From Sipunculus nudus (lineage: Eukaryota; Annelida; Sipuncula; Golfingiida; Sipunculidae), in NCBI GenBank assembly GCA_026874595.1, contig CM049318.1:2047741-2111740 (forward strand): a DNA stretch of 64,000 bases, read 5' to 3'. Position numbers and translations under genes: made by a program. Positions 50,130 to 62,262 of this stretch are shown piece by piece; position 1 is the first letter of the stretch, and each line of letters starts with the position of its first letter. The notes under the pieces were generated by a model. That model had not been told where the DNA came from. It did no database searches and saw nothing but the letters and a program-made list of their open reading frames with translations.

Positions 50130-51291
50130 AGCTCTGCTGACTGTAAGTCAGTTGCATGAGGTATAGGTGTGGCACTTTGGTCGGTCGGCTTGCTTTGCAC
50201 AAATCGTAACCGCTGACCCTAGAAACTTTTTAGTGTCCATTGGAAACCTGAAATAAAATATCCTGAGAGCTTTGGGGATTGAAAGTACTACCCAGAATAA
50301 AAAAAATTGGATACGAAACCTACAGTTTATCATCAATCTTGCCTTGAATATTACCATGACTAGTTTTGTCAGTTCCCAAAAACCTTTTGGCATCAGCTTA
50401 ATTTTTTTTTTTTTACGATTTGATTGAATTGTTATGATTTTATGATGATGAACGGTTTCTTAATTAAGTGAAGACTGGTGGCACCACACGTATTTCAACT
50501 ATGTTTATGCATTTTTATCCTTTATTTTGATACCGCTAAATTATATTGATACTTTCAGATCTCAACTGTTGTTTCATCTGTCCTGAAAGGTTGTGTTTAT
50601 TGAGAGGCCGCTTGAATAAGCGGATGCCCTTAAGTAATCACCTTGTCCTTCTGTCCGTCTTTCTTTATGTCCATCAAAGTCGTTTCCTGGGGATAAATCC
50701 AGTGTGGATTGATATATGGATGGATTTTATATATGGTTCAACACTAAAGCAGGAGCCCTATTGAACTGGTGTCGTGAGGTCATCACATAACCCACATATT
50801 TGAAAAGATTGTGGATGCATTTTAAGCCGAACTTTTCATCCCATCTTTGCACATATGGCTGACTTACCTATCGGGGAATAACCTGATTTTCGGGTCACAA
50901 GGTCAAAGGGTCAAGGTCTCCGGGGTCTTCTGTCCTCAAAATTTGTTTCAAAATGATGACTCCAGTTTGGTTTGACATATTAGCCTCGAACTTGACTTTT
51001 ATATGGCCCACCACCAAAGTAAGAACTCTATTGAATTTAGGGTCATGAGAGCAAAGGTCAAGATCACAGGACCCACTTCTTTATAAAGATTGTGGATTAA
51101 GCAAAACGTTTCATCCCAAACTTTCCATCTTCCACATTTGGCTCATCCATTCACGAATTAGGTTATAGACGGTTACTCCCATTTGGGTGGAAAATTGGCT
51201 TCAAACCTGATCACAGGGCACATATTTAAAAAATCTAATAAAAATGTTCTAGACAAATACAGCTGAGCGTCCAGACCCATTGGTCCCTAGA
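50130..51291 (+). mobile_element. Family D element, copy D2 (uninterrupted)
   Basis: Starts AGCTCTGCTGACTGTAAGTC after a T run and ends CAGCTGAGCGTC, GACCCATTGGTC and CTAG (51288-51291). A core unit with GGTGGCACCAC lies near 50478, and two AGGTCA-type cassettes near 50898 and 51054. At 1.16 kb it is the simplest D copy and confirms that the pieces of D1 on either side of C3 belong together. Confidence 0.65.
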
Positions 51292-51771
51292 TTATATATA
51301 GCTTATATTTCATGTTGAGGCATCTCAAATGGGTAACTGCCCATTCACATGTATTATTATCATTATTATAATTATTATAGTTATTATTATTGTCAATCTA
51401 TAAAATTATATATTTACATCATCATTATATTGCATTATATCTCATTATGTGTTTATGAATGTATGTAGGTTCCACATATAAGAAATATCTGCCTGATCTA
51501 CAAGCCTCCCACCAGAACTTATGAAAATAGTGCAATAAATCTTGTTATGTCTCCCCTTAAATATGACATAACGAGATGGATGAGAATTGAGCTATTGTGT
51601 ATATGCATAATTTAGCGACTATTCGGACTCCCAAAGTAATTGTTCGGCCATTTTGATGAGAGTCATTTTGCTCAGTACAGTTGGTATGTAACAGCGCCTG
51701 TACTGTTTATACTTAACTATAACAAATATTCCCACGGAAATATCAAGTTATAAAATAATCATAACCCAAAC

Positions 51772-51826
<55 letters not shown>
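51292..51826. other. Intergenic DNA ending in TA microsatellite
   Basis: Includes an imperfect ATTATT tract (51352-51390). The (TA)n run at about 51776-51826 is the insertion site of the Tc1-like element. Confidence 0.6.
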
Positions 51827-51829
<3 letters not shown>

Positions 51830-53380
51830 TTGTGGCCATAAGTATTCATACTCCTTGCTTTTTTTGTATATCTTGTATATTTCTTTGCAGATTCCATTTA
51901 TTCGAAAACTAATTAAATACAAAGGTTCCAATAGGCCTTCACAAATACAGCATATGTATTTCTGACGACCTATATCCTTGTTTTTGCTTTATTTCACAAA
52001 TTTCAACCAATGTCACGTTCAGAAGTATTCAAACCCCTGTTACAACATAATTCATAATTAAAAGCTCATACTTTATTTGCTATTACAGATTCAAGACGTC
52101 TTCTGTAGTTTACTACAAGGTTCCGGCATGTTATCATTTTTTTTTTTTTTTTGCCCACTCCTCCTTTGAAATTCTCTCCAGATCCTTCAAACTGGTGGGG
52201 TGTCATGTGCTGACCTTCACCTTGAGTTCCCTCGACCGATTTTTATAGGATTGAGGTCAGGGCTTTGGTTGGCCACTCCAAAACATTGAATGCGCTGTCC
52301 CCAACCATTTCTTGACTTTTTTGGCGGTATGTTTGGGGTCGTTATCTTGCTTTAATATCCGTTGTGGCCCTAGACCAAGTCTTGCAGCAGACCGTCGGAT
52401 GCCCTGCTGGAGGATCTCAATGTTGTGTTCCTTCCTCATGATGCCGTCCACCTTAACGAGGTTCCAAGGCCCACTCGCTGAGAAACAGCCCCACAGTATT
52501 ATGCTTCCTCCTTCGTGCTTGACCTTTATTTTTGTGCTTCATCCTTCCTTCGCCAAACGTACACAACATCTCTGTGCCCGAAGAGCTCCATTCTCAACTC
52601 GTCTGACCATAGAATCGACAACCCTCTCTCTTATCAAGGTGACCATTGGCGAAGCCCAGACGTGATCTTGTGTAGCTGGGTTCAAGAAGTGGAGTCTTCC
52701 ATGGTCGGCTTCAATTGAGTCCTGCCCTGTTCTCGTAAGCCTGGCAGAGACTTTTGGCTTCCTTCCGGGTCTTGTAAGGTTCTTCACAGTATGGAACACC
52801 TTTAATTTCTTAAAGATTCTCTGAACTGTGGCTACATGGACCTTGAAACGCTTGGATATTGCTTTGAAGCACAAACCATCCTTGTGTGCATCCACACAAT
52901 ACGCGACCTTAAGTCCTCACTCAGTTCTTTCTGCTTGACCATGGTGGAGATTCTGGTACTAACTGACAGTAGACTGACCAATGCCCCTCAATTTATTGGG
53001 CCAAGGAATTTCCTGGAAACCAACAAGTGAGGCCACGAGTCAGTCTACAAGTCCTTTCACTAGACCAGTCTCAGCTGATCAGGTAAGGAGGTTAACAACG
53101 GCAAAAGGAATGGTTGAATAGCAATGCAGGGACAATATGGAAACACCTTGGGATTGGCAAAGTACCTGGACCATGAAAAACAGCTGCCTTTGTAGTTCAA
53201 GAGGACAATGGTATGAATACTTATGAACATGGGGGAAAATAGAAATATTATAATAAATGGCATAATCCACATCAGTCTAAATCAAATGTGCCCTGGATTG
53301 TTGCACAACAAATATGTCTCCCTCAAAACAATTGAAAATAAGTAGATTTTTCAAGGGGGTATGAATACTTATGAGCATAA

Positions 53381-53383
<3 letters not shown>
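51827..53383 (-). mobile_element. Tc1-like transposon with IR/DR ends
   Basis: The outer ends CAGTTGTGGCCATAAGTATT (51827) and, read inward on the other strand, CAGTTATGCTCATAAGTATT (53383) form inverted repeats flanked by TA microsatellite sequence. Related inner copies lie at 52017-52039 and 53211-53234, so each end has two direct-repeat sites in the IR/DR layout known from some Tc1-like elements. The element is 1557 bp and codes a broken minus-strand transposase. Confidence 0.85.
52257..52950 (-). pseudogene. Tc1-like transposase pseudogene
   Basis: The minus-strand frame 52895-52539 (118 codons) has the N-terminal helix-turn-helix, with AISKRFKVHVATVQRIFKKL, and a GRKPKVS linker. The frame 52451-52257 (64 codons) holds the second catalytic aspartate block DNDPKHTAKKVKKWL. 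A one-base insertion near 52895-52905 separates the start codon and first 16 or so codons from the rest. The middle (first aspartate) is out of frame, and the final catalytic region is frameshifted after KKWLGTAHS. An intact protein of this family (about 340 residues) would cut and paste the element at TA sites; this copy cannot. Confidence 0.85.
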
Positions 53384-53432
<49 letters not shown>

Positions 53433-55829
53433 TTGGATAACAGCTAAAAATATTAAGAGAAATTGCTATCAACGAGTAAAAATATCAAGAAAATATTTTT
53501 CTCATGAAATGCATTAAAATTCTTCATTTTCAATTTTAGTCGTACATTATCATAATCACTTACCCTTTACATATAAATAAGTTAACATTTATTATTTCGA
53601 TGGTCAATAGACTAAGTATACTAAATATACAGTACTATAAGCTCGATTTTATTGCTGTCAATTGCTGTGGAAAGTTACTCAAAATATTGCATCTGGAAAT
53701 CAAAAAAAAAGATTTCTAGATGAAATGATTTATAAACATTTGTAGTAAATTTGTATACAATCGAAATGTGTTTTGTGATTTGACTGAGAGTTAGGTAAAA
53801 TGTATATAATCAAAGAAAGAGCTGTCTAGATCTATATAGTCAGTCAGCGATAAAGCATCTGAGACTAAATACAATAAACGGAGTAAAGGTCTAAAATGAT
53901 ATGAAGAAAATTCTGTTCCGAGAACCTTTTACAAGGTTTGAGTTTGAATTATCGATTTGTCGAAAGGGAATACTTATGAACAGAAAAATTAATTTTCACC
54001 ATGAACGTTACGGTATGAATCCCAAAATTAATACAAGCCTGAGAAAGATATCCAAGGACTTTATTATATTAATGTTATTAAAAAACATATAGACATCATT
54101 TCACGGGATATTTGACATATCCTTTCTGAGAAATAAACAATTTAAATATTTAAAAAATAATAAAAAAAAACATATTATTTGAAAACCCCCTTTTTGAAAA
54201 ATATTCCCACTTCTGTGATAGGAAGAACAAATAACTAACTTTTTTTGTTCAAGCCTGTCATGAAATCCTTTAGACATCCATAAGTCGAAATTTCAAGATT
54301 AACATCTGTAAACTCCTGACGTAGCGCCTGGTAACATTCCCAGGAAATCAGAATGAACAATTACGATCAAGAGCATCAAGAGGTCAGTCTGTTCAATAAA
54401 GGACTGCTGACCGAGACGGTAATGTAAATACACAGTGCTGTTGAGCTTTCAAGGGCAGACATCCCCCTCGACTGCCGTGCAGATTACATTCAGTAATATG
54501 AAGAGGTCGGACAAATTAGTAGCCAAGTTCAGCTACTACTTCGGACTACTTGGCATAAAACCGTACACACAACACCCGGATAACCAGCTTTTATTCAAAG
54601 GCTAGCGAAAGCTTTAACATGTTGCATTGAGGACCGCACTATGGGCTCAATGAGGATGCATATATTTTCGATATTTTTTATAACGCCTCATGGCCTACAA
54701 GTACGCTTTCACTTTACATTAACCAGACCAATCTTTAGCTTTTTAAATATACTTTACGATAACCCCTACCATGTGCTAGAGAAAAGTCCCTTTTAACTCA
54801 GCATATTGGTGATTCCCTCTGCATGTTTGCTGAATTTCACGAACACAACCATGGCTCGCACGGGTTTCCTGGACCATAGTCAATTGTGTGCGATACAGGG
54901 AATGCCTCTTTACCTTAGAGACAGATTTTCAGGTTAGTTTGTGACGTCTTTTGTTTTAAATCATCACTAGTATCCTATAATTTTAAGATTTTCGGCTGTT
55001 TATCAGGATATCAATGCAACAGGATGGATGATCCTTGCAGTACATTTCCAGGTATGGCTTGTATCACGAATCAGATTAGGTTCACCAGTCCAATATAAAT
55101 ACCCTCTGAGTCGTGTATTGACAGCTGTTCAAAGACGGACCATATTCAGTATATATACGCTATGATAAAGAGTCTTCCGTTTTAAACTTTATAGACAACT
55201 TCTCTCTGGGCAGGACCCTGGCCCGATTATTTGTCGGCCGGATAAATACAAATTCACAGCCAGGGACCAGAGCGTAAGATAGCTGAAACTTCTCCGGCTG
55301 TACACTCTTTGTTTGTGATACATTTTTTTCAGTATTTGATGCGGAAATTTTAACACAGAAACACTCCTCAACGTAAAACGTAAAATATTTAATGTATAGT
55401 ATTTTACTGCACATATGTATAACGATATAGAAGGACTTTGCTGAATTTTTGTCGTCTCCTCATTGCGTCATTTTACAGGTCTACTTCTTGCACTTAACTG
55501 GTTAGCTAGGTCGAACATTCCTTAAAATTGTTCCCTTTCATGCAAGAGAATGAGAAAGAATTTAAAAAGAGGAAATAAAGCAACTGACTGCATATAATGG
55601 ATTGTTACTGCACAGAAAACATATCTTTAGGATCACATATCTGTCAGCATCATCTAGCGAGTGATTTTTACGCAATCCCTCTATTAATGCGTAATAAATG
55701 TTCATTGTTTATTGTTCATGTTTTAAATGATTAACCGCATTAAACGGTTAAGATGTTGCAGATTCCAAAGTGAAGGGGATGCCTAATTATCTTACTCACT
55801 TGGCATCTAGGTTTTAGCCTCGCGTACTC
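53384..55829. other. Intergenic DNA downstream of the GPCR gene
   Basis: Starts with AT and GT microsatellite (53384-53431). No coding feature is recognised. A TATAAATA (55095-55102) on the plus strand has no recognisable gene after it. A minus-strand AATAAA at 55713-55708, about 115 bp past the GPCR stop, is the probable polyadenylation signal of that gene. Confidence 0.45.
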
Positions 55830-56840
55830 TCAAAAGTCAGCTGTCGCTCTTTTTAAACTCAAGTTCTCTGCAGCAGTGCTTGATTGCCGTCTTTTGCAGA
55901 AAAGAGTCCTAAGGTGTCCTCTGAAGGCAGGCCAGAGGGCCAGATAGATGAAAACGTTGATGACGTAATTCAACATGGAGACCGCATGTGTAGTTATAAT
56001 CAAGAGAAGTATTCTCCAATCATACGGTTTTCCCCGTACTTCGTATACGGCAAAATCATACAGCCAAACGATTACGTATGGCGTTCTTAATGTCATAAAA
56101 CAAATACATACACACACCATCATTTTGTGGATAACAAGCTGGTTTTTTAATGCTGTAGTTTGTTCCGTTGTGCCCATGGCTTTTCTTTCGCGTGACGACG
56201 CCTTCATCTGACGTATTGTCAAAACGGTTGCTATTAGCAACATGACCCCGCCAACTATATTACCGCCGACATGACACAAGGGGTACATTATTAAATGTAG
56301 CTGCCTTCTCTTCGGGTCTATCGAACAGCCATACGGTCCGAACCCTTGTGTGAAAAAAGCAAAGATATTCAAAAAGAAAGCAGATAGGATTATGCTTGTG
56401 AAACTTGAAGAAAATGTTCGAATGTGTTCTTGCCTGGCGTATCGCATGGGCTGCATTACCATAATACACCGCTGTATCCCTATGGCAACCACCAGAAACG
56501 ACGAAATATTCTGGCAGACGTAGCGAGTGAAATTCACACCAGTACATGCGGCCAGACTTACTTCAGCGGTTCCATTTCTGGACAGTAGTTCAAGCAACAA
56601 AACAAGACTGTCAAAAATAGCCAAGCTTCTTATATACAGACCGGAGGCTTTCATCCCGATGCAGGTCCCGCCAATGATCACAAAAGTCAAACCGTTACCA
56701 ACAAATCCACAAACCACAGTGACATATAAATAATATAACCGGAACTGTAAAGCTGCTCTACTGACTGCGTCGAGTTGATGTTCTTCAACGGAGGCAAATG
56801 TAGAATTGTTTAGCTCCATCTTATTCGCGGAATATATCAT
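55830..56840 (-). CDS. Intronless class A (rhodopsin-like) GPCR, probably peptide receptor
   Basis: A 336-residue frame with seven hydrophobic helices (about residues 35-58, 68-88, 99-130, 148-165, 186-208, 238-260 and 276-301). Landmarks are GN in TM1 (N49), LAIFD with D77 in TM2, C99 and C172 for the extracellular disulphide, QRC (123-125) in place of E/DRY, and P254 in TM6. TM7 has NVFIY (295-299) in place of NPxxY. N-glycosylation sites lie at N11/N12 and N89. The short N-terminus and Ser/Arg-rich tail suit a peptide or small-ligand receptor in the plasma membrane, signalling through G proteins. A second methionine at residue 8 could be the start. The ligand is unknown; intronless receptors of this sort are often in lineage-specific expansions. 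Confidence 0.9.
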   Translation of the reverse strand: MIYSANKMELNNSTFASVEEHQLDAVSRAALQFRLYYLYVTVVCGFVGNGLTFVIIGGTCIGMKASGLYIRSLAIFDSLVLLLELLSRNGTAEVSLAACTGVNFTRYVCQNISSFLVVAIGIQRCIMVMQPMRYARQEHIRTFSSSFTSIILSAFFLNIFAFFTQGFGPYGCSIDPKRRQLHLIMYPLCHVGGNIVGGVMLLIATVLTIRQMKASSRERKAMGTTEQTTALKNQLVIHKMMVCVCICFMTLRTPYVIVWLYDFAVYEVRGKPYDWRILLLIITTHAVSMLNYVINVFIYLALWPAFRGHLRTLFCKRRQSSTAAENLSLKRATADF

Positions 56841-57677
56841 TAAAGCTTGAAACTTCTCATATGCGGCTTATCGTCTGTATCAATATCTTTGTGAGTAGTT
56901 GATCAATCGACAACCAAGTCCTTTAGGCAATAGGTATTGTACTTAGCTGTATTCTGGGGACATCTGTGATGGTCCTATGATAGAACATCACCACGCACGA
57001 CCGCTAGCAGAGTGTCTTGTGTGCCCTATACAGGGTGACTGCTGGGTTTAACCGCCCGCGTGCGTTAATAAGTATAAGGTTACAGGTACAGCCTGGGATG
57101 ATATGGTGTTTATATGAAAACTGATATTTATAGCCTCCGCAAGGATGGTATGCATTAATTCCTGTTTGTGTGTGGATGTGTATTTATGTGTTTGTTCAAG
57201 ACACAACTCATGCAATATAAAACGGAATATCATAACATTTTCAAGGCATTTCAGGAACGGGCCAGTCATAAATACGGTAGGGTTAGTGAGTAATGTTTTA
57301 AGTAAAACATGAGTTATAATTCAAATTTATAACAACACATAATTAAAAAAAAATTACAATGATTTACATCTTTTTAGAGTTTTCTTCCCTTCTCTTTTTG
57401 TAATACCGTACTCATATTTGTCGAGGTTATTAACTACATGGAGAAAGAAAAATAAATAAAAAGTAAATAAAAATAAATATACAGACGTTTATTGGAGGAT
57501 GTCATGTAATTGAACATCTTTAATCATTTGCCCAGCTAAAGGAAAGATGGCTGTTAATTTCATGAGACATCTCATTCCTTGAATCTGTGAAATATGCCCA
57601 GAAGTCGTTAAATGTTTATGAAATGTTTTAAGATATATCAAAATCTTGAATTTAATGTTCAGTCCTTTATAATTTTT
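56841..57677. other. 5' flank of the GPCR gene
   Basis: Non-coding. No clear TATA box at a fitting distance was found on the minus strand, and an upstream non-coding exon cannot be excluded. Confidence 0.35.
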
Positions 57678-59267
57678 AGCTCAGCTGACTTTCAGTCAAG
57701 CTGTGCTAAGGCGATGGGTCTTGTCTGTCGTCCTTCCGGCTGTCCATCCTGCCGTCCGGCCGACCATCCGTCCGTTCGCAGGGCACAAATCGTAGCCGTA
57801 AGGGCTAGGATCATGAACCCTATGCAGTCTTAGAGGTTCTAAAAGGGTCCCCTTGCTAACCTGAAATTAGGTCACTGTGTGTAGCTCCCATCCCACAAAA
57901 AACGAAGAAGGTTTTTTATACGCTTATGTACAATGTTCAGTCTTTATTTCTTCTCATATATGATGTGGAACACCTTCACATCAGAGGGACAGCTCTCGAC
58001 TGATACACAGACTTATAAGGTGAAACTCGTTGCCGACCCTGAGGGCTTCCTGGGAGACTACGAAACGGGGTAAATACAGAAGACGAGACTTCTTCACATC
58101 TTCCCAGAGTAACGAAAATGGCGAAACGCGCGGAGTAATACGTGTTACTGTAGATCACATGGTAGGACAAAATATAAACCACTAAGGTACAAAGCTAAGG
58201 TAGAGTACAGATAAAGAGCCAACTACAGATAAATAATTAATCTGAAATACGAATACTTAAGGAGGATAAAAACAAAGCCCCCAGAAAGTTCACAAAGGAC
58301 GGACTATATCGTCGATAGAACGAACACGATTCTGATTGCGTAAATTGGTTACTGATGAAACTGAAGCTACCGCGGTACTTCCATGGTGGACCGTTCCGTA
58401 CCCAAGCTAAACGTTTCTGCGGCAGCTACACTGTGACCTTTATTCTCCGAGTTACGGGGAAGGTCAAAGTTATTCACACATTAGTCGCAAAAACTTCAGT
58501 TTTAAGTGGTTAGTAGTTTAAGTGGTTACGAGTTATACACATCGCTTTTGAAAGAATCCAATTGATATGTGGGCAAAAGGCCAAGGATATATAGGTCAGG
58601 GATGTTCACAATAAAAACTTACTTTGTAGGCCATCTCTATTTTTCTTGTATATACCATTGCACTCTAACTGGTACATCTCACTATGTGGCCGTAATTGTG
58701 ATATATGCCTCCCTTTGTATCAGTCCTTTGGGTGATAATAACATCATTAGTGCATAGCAAAAACACTGTGTTGTCCGAGGGCGTTAGGACTAAGAGTATT
58801 GTATTAAGGTCATGCTACTGATTTATAAGATGATTGGAACATTTTGCAGTTTATTTTATGGAATCATAGCAATAAACTTCAATTTATGAAAGTTCAGTAC
58901 AGTTGGTTTGTATTGATTAAAATTCACACAGAGGCACTCGTTTCTCTATAATTCTTGCATGGATTTCCTTGCTTTTTTTCTATATATATTAATCTTGTAT
59001 TTGGGCTGTGTGGTGTTCCTTTTGAGACTTACAGGTATCAAGCAAGCTATTGGTTAAGTTCTTGATAGCACAACAACCATACATTTTGCCTCAGACCATA
59101 AGGTCACTGTCTTTTAACCAGACATATGTGATATATATTTCTGTCATCGTAGAAACTTTCAACAAAATTGGCAAATCGATTATTCAGAACTTTGACTGGA
59201 AGTTGTGAATTTCGGCCCATGATGTTGCAGGTCATGCAGCTGAGCGTCATGTCCCATGGGTCACTTG
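57678..59267 (+). mobile_element. Family C element, copy C5
   Basis: Starts AGCTCAGCTGACTTTCAGTC after a T run and ends GCAGCTGAGCGTC, GTCCCATGGGTCAC and CTTG (59264-59267), followed by TTTT. Its start is followed by CTGTCCNTCC-type pyrimidine repeats and the GGGCACAAATCGTA block shared with other C and D copies. The interior (57900-59100) is otherwise unlike the other copies and has no coding frame. Confidence 0.65.
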
Positions 59268-60477
59268 TTTTCAGATGTCAGGCCTGTCATTTCTACCAGA
59301 TAATATGAGGGTATATTAAAAGTATTTCGCTAAAACTGATCAACTCCAAAACAGATTTACGCTGTTTTTTGTGAGTTTGTGTGTGTGCGTGTGGGGGGGG
59401 GGGGGGGCCAGAAAAGACGAGTGCAACGTTAGGCCTACCCAGAGGCGGGTATGTTTGCATGTTTGCTGTAATCTGACTGCATACAAATATGTATTACATG
59501 GGTTGTTTTATTAGCAGCCAACAGTTGCAAGACGCAGTTTTTACGGTTACTAGTTGCAGTTGGATTTTACACTTTTATTTGTACATTCCCATGTATTTTT
59601 TTTTCTATTTATTCCTTAGCCTTTGCATATTGTAGAAGGATATATCGATTAAGCATTGTAACAGGACGGATGGCCATTAGAGAGCAGTGTTCCGTATGAA
59701 TGGTGTCATGACTTGATCGAAGAAGGTACTATTAGTCAAATATAAACGCCCACTGCGTTTTGTATCCACGGCTAAGCAAGTAACAAAACTATGAAATAAA
59801 GAAAATATGAAGCTTTTATGTAGAGGGTCTTTGTAAGGTCCCTGTTGTGCAAAATTTTACAATTCTCCTCCCCCCCCCCCTTTTTTTTTTCTTTATACTT
59901 TTATGCCTCCACGGTGTGGACTGATATCATGTTTTCTTCTCTTCTTTCTTCCCGTTTGCCCGATCTCCAATATGGCCGATTTAATAAATACCTTAAGGCA
60001 CAGATAGGTGACAGATTCACACTTGATATTTATTTTTATTTTTATTTATTCTTTGCCACCGGCGAAGAAAAACTTGCATGAATTTTTTTGGCGATGTCTC
60101 TATAGACACAGCTATCTATTTCTAAATTATATCAATATGTTCGCAATAATCCTTTACCAAATAATGGTATGATTACAACGTCTGCCGAAGACTATATATC
60201 GCATTTTTAATGTTTTGTTTCTGATTATAGATAAATAAAGGTTTGATATCAATGCCCTATTGGTTACTGGTGGTTATGTTTATCTGAAATTTGCTTTTCA
60301 AAATAATATTTATACCTTTAAATATTTACCTTATTAATAATACACGTTACTTGACCTTTGGTCGTCTTTATAAATCACGGTTTTTGGATAACTGCGTGGT
60401 CAAATATACTTATTTTTTTATAATTAAACTTTACTCATTTTACATGGGTCGTTCTCATAACTAATGCTAAGTACTTC
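59268..60477. other. Intergenic DNA, no gene seen
   Basis: AT-rich with a G run (59394-59407) and a C run followed by a T run (59869-59891). Short frames only. Confidence 0.4.
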
Positions 60478-60655
60478 CCTTGGCTGTAATGGTAGTGTTC
60501 CATTGTCTCTTGAGTTGGAGGGATTCGGATAACCCAGAGAAAACCATTGACCTTGGACAAGCCCACTATAACCCACTCTCATAGCCACGCCGGGGATTGA
60601 ACCGGGGTCTCCAGCGGAGATGAGCGTGTTATCACCCGACTGACCAGGACATTCA
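60478..60655 (-). mobile_element. tRNA-derived SINE
   Basis: On the minus strand, an A-box-like TGGTCAGTCGGGTGATAAC (about 60650) is followed by a B box within CCCCGGTTCAATCCCCGG (about 60613-60596). The body then runs through GAGTGGGTTATAGTGGGC and GGTTTTCTCTGGGTTATCC, a central domain typical of conserved-core animal SINEs. The B box is well preserved, so the head came from a tRNA gene. It is not a tRNA gene itself, because the acceptor stem does not close. Confidence 0.65.
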
Positions 60656-62079
60656 CTATTGGTAGTTTATTTAAAAATAAATAAATAAATAAAAAACGTT
60701 TATATGAAGTGTCTGTTGTGTTCGATGTTATTAAACCCGCCGTAAGAGTAAACTATGAATGGACCGACCTCTACTTTTATAGTGTGTAGTACAAATAATA
60801 CAGCATTATTCCTTTCTCCAATCAGACTGGACTTGGTTGTATAAGAGTATGATTTATAACTATTAAAAAAAAAAAAAAAAATGGCCGTGGACCAATAAAG
60901 AAAATAATAACGCCATCTGGTGTTTGTAGCAAAAAAATTTACTTGGACGGAACAAAACTATATTTACACGTATATTACATTTGTGTTAGAATGAGACAGG
61001 CCAATCCTCAGTCAGTAGATTTTGCACAATTTTTAATTTAATATATAGAAATGACCTCCTTACCAGCTTTATTTCCTTATCCTTCCCTTTGGTTGGCGTG
61101 TTGGTGATATACTAACCTCGGGATGTTGGATGGCAAGTCAGAGAGAATGAGGATGGATCGTTTCCCGGATCAAATGAGGATTCGGGTCCATTTAGGTCCA
61201 TTGCCAAACGGCTGAATGGATGAGTGATTGATGGATGCTTCCTCGTATATATTGCTACATGCAAGTATGACCAGCTTTATCAACCTTTGCAGTATTCTAA
61301 ACTCTTGTCCCCAAAGCATTTTACCTTTACCCATCTTCTTTAGTCTATATCTGCTTTGCAACGGGAGCAAATAGGGACATAGATTTAGTTTATTGACGTA
61401 GTTCCAAGAACGGGACTTGTATCCTTTCTAATTCTACGCGTGATTGGCGTGCATCGTAAGATTTGCATTAACCCAGCATTCTTCCGCCAATCTGCCTAGG
61501 CCATAAAATCACTAAACCCCCAATTGGTTCATTTTATTCATGGGCATCAGCAGACGGGGGTCACTTCAAGAATAAGCATTTCAGTATACTGTTCTGTCAT
61601 ACAGTGTTCAAATGCAAACCTTTCATTTCTTTAATTTATTATTTCACGAATAAGTTTTCCAGGTGGTTTACATCTATTAAAGTTGGCTTTTGCGATATTC
61701 GCGAAGGAAAAATTAGCGGGAAACAAAACCGACATGCACAAATGGACAGTAATTTATTCTTTATTCTTTATGGGCAAAGATATTTTATTAACTGGTGCCG
61801 TTAGCATCAATATAATTTATGTTACCCATAATTTAAATATTGATAATTTAGATAATATCAGTTCTTGTATATATGTGCCAGCATTGCATGAATGATTTTT
61901 ACCTTTTCGATGAACCCTTACCTCCTCGTACAATTGTTTAGATGTTGTGTACATGTTAGGTTATTGATGTAATAATGGCCTTGAGTATTAACATTATATA
62001 GTATATCGCGAAAATGAAGAATATTCGCGAACATTTAAACTCGCGAATTTAAGGCAACGGTTGTTTTTTTTTTCAAGTG
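60656..62079. other. Intergenic DNA, no gene seen
   Basis: Poly-A run at 60867-60881. No coding stretch has family or splice support. Confidence 0.4.
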
Positions 62080-62262
62080 CCAATATACCCGTTCTTAACG
62101 TGTTACAGCTTCCTGATGATATCAGAGCCAAAATACCCGTTCTTGACGTGTTACTGCCGACTGATGATATCAGAGCCAAAATACCCGTTCTTAGCGTGAT
62201 ACCGCTGACTAAAGATATCAGAGCTAAAAAACCCGTTACTAACATGTTACCGCTGTTTCCTT
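62080..62262. repeat. 48-bp minisatellite, four units
   Basis: CCCGTTCTTRACGTGTTAC-type units start at 62088, 62136, 62184 and 62232, an exact 48-bp period. Each unit contains GATATCAGAGC. Because 48 is a multiple of 3, a 16-residue repeat is open on both strands (minus 62287-61994 and plus 62061-62267). Neither has known domains. Confidence 0.9.

Noticed and set aside
60588-60655. tRNA gene on the minus strand
   Set aside because: The B box is good, but the acceptor stem does not close and the sequence runs on into a SINE body.
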